Shown: piece after piece, positions 4,364 through 8,145 of the stretch | Layout of the letters: each line of letters opens with the position of its first letter | How positions within the stretch are numbered: position 1 is the stretch's first letter | Source of the DNA: Oscillospiraceae bacterium | Lineage (GTDB): Bacteria; Bacillota_A; Clostridia; Oscillospirales; Ruminococcaceae | Direction of reading: 5' to 3' | Assembly: GCA_017414145.1 (NCBI GenBank) | Contig: JAFPQL010000051.1 | Location: forward strand, 1-8,145 | DNA length: 8,145 nucleotides | Position numbers and translations under genes: made by a program | Notes under the pieces: model-generated | Database searches by the model: none | What the model was told of the DNA's origin: nothing | The model's input: the letters and a program-made list of their open reading frames with translations, nothing else

Positions 4364-5803
4364 TCAGCTGTTCCAGCCGTCGCTCTCGCCTGCCATCTCG
4401 GTCAGCTCGTCAAAGCTCGAACCGAAATCGGCGTCCTTCTTGCCGTCGCCGCTCTTGCCGAAGCTGCTCTTGGATGCAACCTCGTCAAAGCTCTCAAATG
4501 CGGGCACATCGTCATCGTCATTGACGGTGTTGCGCGCATCGGTGATGACACTCTTGGCCTCAGACAGCCGGCTGCCCGCCTGACTGGAGAGATTGTCGAG
4601 AATCAGCGTCATTTCATTGAACTTCTTGGACACAGCATCAATCTCACTGCGCAGCAGCGCACGGACGGTACGCGCCGTCTCAGTCGATCTCTTGTTGCGC
4701 GCCTCTGCCTCCTGCACGGAATCGCGCACGGAAGCCTCCGCATCCGCAACGGTCTGAATCGCCTTGGCGTCTGCCTCGTTGATCTTGCGCTCCGCCTCGG
4801 CGTCCGCATCCGCAACAGTCTGTGTCGCCTTGGCATCCGCCTCCGCGATCATGTCCGCTGCCTTCTTCTCCGCATCCGCGACAGTCTGCTCCGCCTTCGC
4901 ATTTGCCTCGCTGACAATCGCCTCGGCCGATGCCTGTGCGTCCTTCGTCAGCTTCTCAGCCTTGCTGCGCGCCTCGGTCGCAACCTTCTTCGCAGTCATC
5001 TGCGCCTCCATAAAGAGTGCGCTCATGTCGAAGCTGGAATCGGTGCTGTTTTCCTTCAGCTCGGCAACCTGCTGGTTGAGCTGCTCGATTTCACGGTCCT
5101 TATCGGCAATGAGGCCGGTCTGCTCGGCGATCTGTGCTTCGTATTCCGCAAGCTTCTGCAGGTCTGCCTCGCTGGAAAGACCCGCCTGTTCCTCGATCAT
5201 TGCCTTCTTGGCCTCAAGCTCTGCCGTCAGAGAGGTGACCTCCGCGGTCGCGTCTGTCAGCTTTGCCTGAAGCTCAGCCACGACAGCCTCCGCTGCGCCG
5301 GCATTTCCGGCGGTGGAGCGCAGAACCTCGATATCACCGTTCAGTCTCGTCACTTCGTCACGGAGCTGTGCGACCTGTGCCTGAAGCTCGGCGGATTCCT
5401 CCTGCGCGAGCTGCGTCTCCGCACGGGACGCCTCAAGATCGGCATTTGCGTTGGTGAGCTGCTCGGCAGCTGCCGCTGCCTGCTGTCTCAGCTGGAGCAG
5501 TTCCTCCGTCGCGCCGGCGCTGTCGCCGCCTTCGATGACAGGGCGGTTTTTCAGCTCTTCCTGTGCGGCACGGAGCTGGTTTTTCGTTGTGCCGAGTTCG
5601 CCGCGGAGACGGGAGAGCTCAGACTCGTACTCCTGCTCTTTTGTCTCGGACATTCCGCCGCCGGAAGCGGCTTTTTCCTTCCACTCGTCGCGTTCTTCTT
5701 CGAGTGCATAAATTTTTGAATTCAGTTCGTCGATGTATTTCAGTACATCCTCTTTCACAAATCCACCCATTCGGGCCGTTCTCAAAACACTTGGCTGATC
5801 CAT
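4364..5803 (-). CDS. DivIVA-like coiled-coil protein with four 22-residue repeats
   Basis: 479 residues. The N-terminal segment RMGGFVKEDVLKYIDELNSK (11-30), followed by a long coiled coil, resembles the membrane-curvature-sensing head and coil of DivIVA/GpsB-type cell-division and polarity proteins. Residues about 25-250 are heptad-rich coiled coil with gaps near 46-52 and 88-98. FDMSALFMEAQMTAKKVATE (258-277) resembles the second DivIVA segment. Four 22-residue repeats at 280-367 follow, then a helical stretch and an acidic, low-complexity tail (about 428-479) holding two SFDE motifs. No membrane segment is present. The frame is open 26 codons further, but the ATG at 5803 has GGAG 9 nt upstream (5813-5816) and starts the conserved head. 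It follows ftsZ, consistent with a division role. The DivIVA assignment is inference from pattern, not alignment. Confidence 0.72.
   Translation of the reverse strand: MDQPSVLRTARMGGFVKEDVLKYIDELNSKIYALEEERDEWKEKAASGGGMSETKEQEYESELSRLRGELGTTKNQLRAAQEELKNRPVIEGGDSAGATEELLQLRQQAAAAAEQLTNANADLEASRAETQLAQEESAELQAQVAQLRDEVTRLNGDIEVLRSTAGNAGAAEAVVAELQAKLTDATAEVTSLTAELEAKKAMIEEQAGLSSEADLQKLAEYEAQIAEQTGLIADKDREIEQLNQQVAELKENSTDSSFDMSALFMEAQMTAKKVATEARSKAEKLTKDAQASAEAIVSEANAKAEQTVADAEKKAADMIAEADAKATQTVADADAEAERKINEADAKAIQTVADAEASVRDSVQEAEARNKRSTETARTVRALLRSEIDAVSKKFNEMTLILDNLSSQAGSRLSEAKSVITDARNTVNDDDDVPAFESFDEVASKSSFGKSGDGKKDADFGSSFDELTEMAGESDGWNS
4703..4966 (-). repeat. Four tandem 66-bp coding repeats (22 residues each)
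   Basis: Residues 280-367 of the DivIVA-like protein divide exactly into four 22-residue units (280-301, 302-323, 324-345, 346-367). Units 2-4 begin AKA.QTVADA, and units 2 and 3 end EAD. Each unit is two 11-residue hendecads with small hydrophobics at regular spacing, the pattern of a straight or slightly right-handed coiled coil. The DNA copies have diverged but still share CCGC(A/G)ACNGTCTG-like stretches, indicating past internal duplication. Confidence 0.8.
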
Positions 5804-5861
5804 AAATAAACGCTCCAATCCTCCGCAAAAAATAAAGACGATCCAAAGGGTCAGGGAAACG

Positions 5862-5941
5862 GAATGCGATTGTCCGCGCATCTCCGCACAGCATTCTCGA
5901 TGCCGGAGTCTGTCCCGTCGCGGATACGGTCAGCACTCCGG
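5862..5941 (-). ncRNA. Structured 5' leader of the DivIVA-like gene
   Basis: Between the promoter (5977-6005) and the ATG at 5803 the leader RNA is about 165 nt. A strong hairpin spans 5941-5903: CCGGAGT/ACTCCGG (7 bp), then CTG/CAG, then CCGT/ACGG around a 7-nt loop, with small internal bulges. Downstream, GAATGC (5896-5891) can pair with GCATTC (5867-5862). Part of that arm can instead pair locally, as GCAT (5903-5900) with ATGC (5894-5891), so two folds compete. I recognise no known riboswitch class. Function is unknown; cis-regulation is inference. Confidence 0.45.
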
Positions 5942-5976
5942 TATTCTCACGGAAGCATCCTACTTTGATCATATCT

Positions 5977-6005
5977 ATAATATCATATTTTCGCTTGTTT
6001 TGCAA
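5977..6005 (-). promoter_or_regulatory. Sigma-A promoter of the DivIVA-like / fumarase beta unit
   Basis: On the - strand TTGCAA (6005-6000) and TATTAT (5982-5977) are separated by 17 bp, in an AT-rich stretch between the ftsZ terminator and the gene. Transcription should start near 5970. The -35 sequence is the same non-consensus TTGCAA as at the ftsZ promoter. Confidence 0.72.
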
Positions 6006-6034
6006 GGTGCATTATGTAGAAAAAGCAGAATTGT

Positions 6035-6054
6035 TTTCGTGCATTTTGACGAAA
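6035..6054. repeat. Short inverted repeat upstream of the DivIVA-like promoter
   Basis: TTTCGT (6035-6040) pairs with ACGAAA (6049-6054) across 8 bp, about 30 bp upstream of the -35 box. A GTGCATT direct repeat (6007-6013 and 6039-6045) lies around it. It could be a regulator site; the short arms also allow chance. Confidence 0.25.
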
Positions 6055-6082
6055 GTATGTCCGAAGTTTGAACAGATTATAC

Positions 6083-6120
6083 AAAAAAAGCGGACAGCAC
6101 CGTCATTTCGGGCTGTCCGC
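6083..6120 (-). terminator. Intrinsic terminator of ftsZ
   Basis: On the - strand GCGGACAGC (6120-6112) pairs perfectly with GCTGTCCGC (6098-6090). Three further inner pairs (CCG/CGG at 6111-6109 and 6102-6100) form past one bulged base, and seven Ts follow (6089-6083). It starts 16 nt after the ftsZ stop and separates ftsZ from the DivIVA-like unit. Confidence 0.92.
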
Positions 6121-6136
6121 TCCTGCTTTCTATGTT

Positions 6137-7267
6137 TTATTTTTTATCGAGAATCTTGAAGATCTCGGAGAGGTCGTCATCGTCGTCCAGACGCGGAATC
6201 GCAGAGGACTGCTTCTGCGCAGCCGGCTTTCTCGGCTCGACGGCGGTAAAGCCCTCGACCAGCGGATTGCTGATCGCGATCGGCTCCTCGGCCGGAACCG
6301 GATCGGTGTCGGTCTCATATCCCGCGGCAATGACCGTGATGACCATTTCGTCGCTCAGATCCTCTTTGAAGGCGGTACCGAGGATGACCTCGACGCCCTG
6401 TGCAGCCGTCTCGGTAATCATCTTCGTGGCGGCATCGACCTCAGAGGACAGCGCGTCCTCGCTCATCGCAATGTTGATGAGCAGACGCTTCGCGCCGGCG
6501 ATCGAGGTTTCCAGCAGCGGGCTGGAGATCACTGCTCTTGCGGCTTCGTCGGCCTTGTTCTTGCCGGAGCCGTGGCCGATTGCCATATGTGCATAGCCTG
6601 CGCCCTTCATGATCGTGGAAACATCCGCGAAGTCCAGATTGATATAGCCGTCCTCGACGATGAGGTCGGAGATCGACTTGACGCCGGTCTTGAGGATATC
6701 ATCCGCCATCGCAAAGCTCTGCCGCATGGTCAGCGGCTTGTCCAGACCGACCAGCAGACGCTCGTTCGGAATGATGATGAGAGAATCGACATACTGCTTC
6801 AGCGTCTCGATGCCGCGCTCTGCCTGTGCCATTTTCTGCTCGCGCTCAAACGCGAACGGCTTGGTCACGACCGCGACGGTCAGGATGCCGAGCTCCTGTG
6901 CGATCTGCGCGACCACAGGTGCAGCGCCCGTTCCGGTGCCGCCGCCCATGCCGGCTGTAATGAAGATCATATCCGCACCCTTGAGCGCATTGCTGATCTC
7001 ATCGCGGTTTTCCTCGGCAGACTGTCTGCCGACCTCCGGCTTGTTGCCGGCGCCGCGGCCCCTTGTCAGCTTTGCACCGATCTGAATACGGGTAGGCGCC
7101 TTGGAGTTCATCAGTGCCTTGGCGTCCGTGTTGATCGCAATATATTCGATGTTCTTCACATCCGCCTGCACCATGCAGTCAAGCGCGTTGCCGCCGCCTC
7201 CGCCGACGCCGACAACCTTGATATTGACCTGCGGATCAAATGAGTCTTCATAAACAAAATCAGTCAT
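6137..7267 (-). CDS. ftsZ: Cell division protein FtsZ
   Basis: 376 residues. FtsZ is the tubulin-like GTPase that polymerises into the Z-ring at midcell and recruits the divisome. The N-terminal GTP-binding part shows IKVVGVGGGGGNALDCM (16-32), AINTDAKAL (44-52) and the tubulin signature GGGTGTG (108-114) inside AGMGGGTGTGAAPVVA. The T7 synergy loop is YINLDFADVSTIM (208-220), followed by KGAGYAHMAIGHGSG. The C-terminal tubulin-like domain runs to about 316. The linker (about 320-355) is short, and the tail ends IPRLDDDDDLSEIFKILDKK, which departs from the usual IPxFLR-type peptide. The frame is open 16 codons further, but the ATG at 7267 has GGAGGA 6 nt upstream (7274-7279) and gives the normal N-terminus. 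It lies downstream of ftsQ with its own promoter and terminator. Confidence 0.98.
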   Translation of the reverse strand: MTDFVYEDSFDPQVNIKVVGVGGGGGNALDCMVQADVKNIEYIAINTDAKALMNSKAPTRIQIGAKLTRGRGAGNKPEVGRQSAEENRDEISNALKGADMIFITAGMGGGTGTGAAPVVAQIAQELGILTVAVVTKPFAFEREQKMAQAERGIETLKQYVDSLIIIPNERLLVGLDKPLTMRQSFAMADDILKTGVKSISDLIVEDGYINLDFADVSTIMKGAGYAHMAIGHGSGKNKADEAARAVISSPLLETSIAGAKRLLINIAMSEDALSSEVDAATKMITETAAQGVEVILGTAFKEDLSDEMVITVIAAGYETDTDPVPAEEPIAISNPLVEGFTAVEPRKPAAQKQSSAIPRLDDDDDLSEIFKILDKK

Positions 7268-7287
7268 CAATGTTCCTCCATTCGACA

Positions 7288-7304
7288 GCCCGAGCGATCG
7301 GGGC
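7288..7304 (-). promoter_or_regulatory. Small hairpin in the ftsZ leader
   Basis: CCCGA (7289-7293) pairs with TCGGG (7298-7302) around a 4-nt loop, with one more G-C pair possible past a bulge. It sits in the predicted 57-nt ftsZ leader about 10 nt upstream of the GGAGGA site, where it could influence mRNA stability or translation. No known class is recognised. Confidence 0.35.
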
Positions 7305-7330
7305 AGAGCCGTCACGATACATATATCTGT

Positions 7331-7359
7331 ATTTTAACACAGCTGCCCGCTGATTGCAA
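7331..7359 (-). promoter_or_regulatory. Sigma-A promoter of ftsZ
   Basis: On the - strand TTGCAA (7359-7354) and TAAAAT (7336-7331) are separated by 17 bp. Directly upstream (7361-7385) lies an AT-rich tract with a run of seven A, which could serve as an UP element. Transcription should start near 7324, giving a leader of about 57 nt. The 153-nt gap to ftsQ has no clear terminator, so ftsZ may also receive read-through from the upstream division cluster. Confidence 0.75.
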
Positions 7360-7420
7360 GAGCAAAATCAATTTTTTTGTAATTCAACAATATCTGTCAA
7401 CTCGAAAATGCTGTTTATAG

Positions 7421-8145
7421 TCAAAATGCAGTCGTTTCTGTCCCCGGAAATGCAGTTGTTTCAGCAGGCGGTGCAGTCGTTTCGTCCTCCGGCTCCTCCG
7501 GGATAACCGAAATCTGGTTGTTGCCGACCATCGTGAACCGGTATTTCTTCTGCGGATTGACTTTCTGTTCGGTTGCAAGCGCAAGTTTGAGCTTATAGAC
7601 CGCGTCGCTGCTGTTGCCCATGTGATAGGTCACATGCTCGCCGATCTGAACGAGAATATCGCTCTGGTCACGCAGGTCTACCGAGACGATCCGGTCGCTG
7701 TTGCAGGCAGCAACGGCCGCGGTCATCGTTCTGAGGGCGGTGTCAAGCCGCTGATCCTCCGACTGAATCTGCTCGCCCGGCGCGCTGACAGCAGGATTGT
7801 AGCCCGTGACAAGCAGCAGGCCCTCCCGCGGCGAATCGTCCTTCAGCATCTCCAGAATTCTGCCCGATGAGCTGACCAGAAGATAGCCGTAGCTGCACGA
7901 GATATTGGCGACCGGCGCCGCCTTTTTGACGGTGATCTCCACCGTGGACGGAAAGCGCTTTCTGACCTCGACATTTTCCGCGTACACGACGGCATTGGTG
8001 ATCGCCTTCTCCGCCGCACGCGTATCGAGCCGCACCAGATTGTCCTGATACTTGATGCCGCTCAGCCGCACGATTTCCTCGTTTGCAGCGTCGGTTTCAT
8101 TGTCCACAACGATGTCTGTCACATTGAAGAACAGCGTCATGGACA
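7421..8145 (-). CDS. ftsQ: Cell division protein FtsQ/DivIB (N-terminus cut by window edge)
   Basis: The open frame enters from the right edge and ends with TGA at 7423-7421; about 240 residues are visible. FtsQ/DivIB is a bitopic divisome protein that links early and late division proteins (FtsB/FtsL) outside the membrane. Visible are the POTRA domain (from FFNVTDIVVDNETD to about VEVRKRFPSTVEITVKKAAP) and then the FtsQ/DivIB domain, with YGYLLVSSSGRILEML and a later DLRDQSDILVQIGEHVTYHMG segment. The cytoplasmic tail and membrane helix lie outside the window. The ATG at 8140 is therefore probably internal, since the frame stays open and the membrane anchor would otherwise be missing. The C-terminus is a Thr/Pro/Glu-rich tail with three ETTA repeats. 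Its position just before ftsZ matches Gram-positive division clusters. Confidence 0.92.
   Translation of the reverse strand, partial: SMTLFFNVTDIVVDNETDAANEEIVRLSGIKYQDNLVRLDTRAAEKAITNAVVYAENVEVRKRFPSTVEITVKKAAPVANISCSYGYLLVSSSGRILEMLKDDSPREGLLLVTGYNPAVSAPGEQIQSEDQRLDTALRTMTAAVAACNSDRIVSVDLRDQSDILVQIGEHVTYHMGNSSDAVYKLKLALATEQKVNPQKKYRFTMVGNNQISVIPEEPEDETTAPPAETTAFPGTETTAF
7427..7483 (-). repeat. Three near-identical 12-bp repeats encoding ETTA units in the FtsQ tail
   Basis: TGCAGTCGTTTC (7427-7438), TGCAGTTGTTTC (7451-7462) and TGCAGTCGTTTC (7472-7483) on the + strand encode GTETTAF, AETTAF and DETTAP parts of the protein's C-terminal tail when read in reverse. The spacing is 24 and 21 bp, in frame. 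The tail is low-complexity and extracytoplasmic, probably disordered. Confidence 0.7.

Noticed and set aside
4241..5719. 492-codon open frame on the + strand
   Set aside because: It is antisense to the coiled-coil gene and arises from its repetitive, Ala/Glu-rich GC-biased codons. The translation is a Leu/Arg/Cys-rich low-complexity product with no recognisable family, and no ribosome site fits.
5619..6005. 128-codon open frame on the - strand starting in the DivIVA-like promoter/leader
   Set aside because: Its start overlaps the promoter spacer and its second half overlaps the real gene in another frame. No ribosome site and no motifs; the open leader frame is probably chance.
6068..7243. 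391-codon open frame on the + strand
   Set aside because: It is antisense to ftsZ over nearly its whole length and begins inside the ftsZ terminator region. ftsZ is certain, and the shadow translation is Arg/His/Leu-rich without motifs.
7371..7400. A TTGACA hexamer on the - strand (7400-7395) as a second ftsZ promoter
   Set aside because: At 17-18 bp spacing the -10 position is only an A-run (AAAAAA/AAAAAT), a poor match. The promoter at 7331-7359 is better and closer.
1..8145. CRISPR arrays, tRNA/rRNA genes, insertion sequences, phage or toxin-antitoxin genes
   Set aside because: I looked for regularly spaced repeats, cloverleaf-like segments, transposase motifs and paired small toxin/antitoxin genes on both strands and saw none.

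Overview
The window looks like chromosomal DNA from a low-to-mid GC Gram-positive bacterium of the class Clostridia, most likely an Oscillospiraceae/Ruminococcaceae-type gut anaerobe. The reasons are strong Shine-Dalgarno sites of the AGGAGG type, a SigH-like sigma factor, a DUF4317 protein, a CxxC-x17-CxxC zinc-ribbon protein, a two-subunit class I fumarase beta chain, and a GC-rich coding / AT-rich intergenic contrast. The genus is inference only.

Layout: the left edge (1-417, + strand) is the C-terminal end of an NAD(P) transhydrogenase beta subunit (pntB). It is followed by an intergenic stretch (418-934) with a textbook terminator at 554-590, a nested inverted repeat at 766-831 and a probable dispersed repeat at 856-914. 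Everything else is on the - strand. Reading in the direction of transcription from the right edge: ftsQ/divIB (partial, 8145-7421), ftsZ (7267-6137), a terminator, a DivIVA-like coiled-coil protein (5803-4364), a fumarase beta subunit 3 nt behind it (4360-3797), a SigH-like sigma factor (3583-2981), a structured 255-nt gap, a zinc-ribbon protein (2725-2447), a DUF1858 protein (2381-2184), a terminator, and a DUF4317 protein (2113-935).

Transcription units inferred from the sequence: (i) ftsQ as the tail of an upstream division cluster; (ii) ftsZ from its own promoter (7331-7359) to its own terminator (6083-6120); (iii) the DivIVA-like gene plus fumarase beta, from a promoter at 5977-6005 with a leader of about 165 nt that can form a strong hairpin; (iv) the sigma factor from a near-consensus promoter (3682-3710) whose spacer is filled by a perfect 7-5-7 palindrome, a likely operator; (v) zinc ribbon plus DUF1858, ending in a terminator 25 nt upstream of the DUF4317 start.

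The common theme on the right is cell division: FtsQ in the membrane divisome, FtsZ as the ring, and a DivIVA-like coiled coil that may organise poles or septum. The fumarase subunit, sigma factor and small cysteine-rich proteins have no evident functional link to division. I do not see a clearly new biological system here. The most interesting signals are regulatory (the operator-like palindrome, the structured leader) and protein-level (the 22-residue repeats, the unusual FtsZ tail, the fumarase beta chain without its alpha partner).
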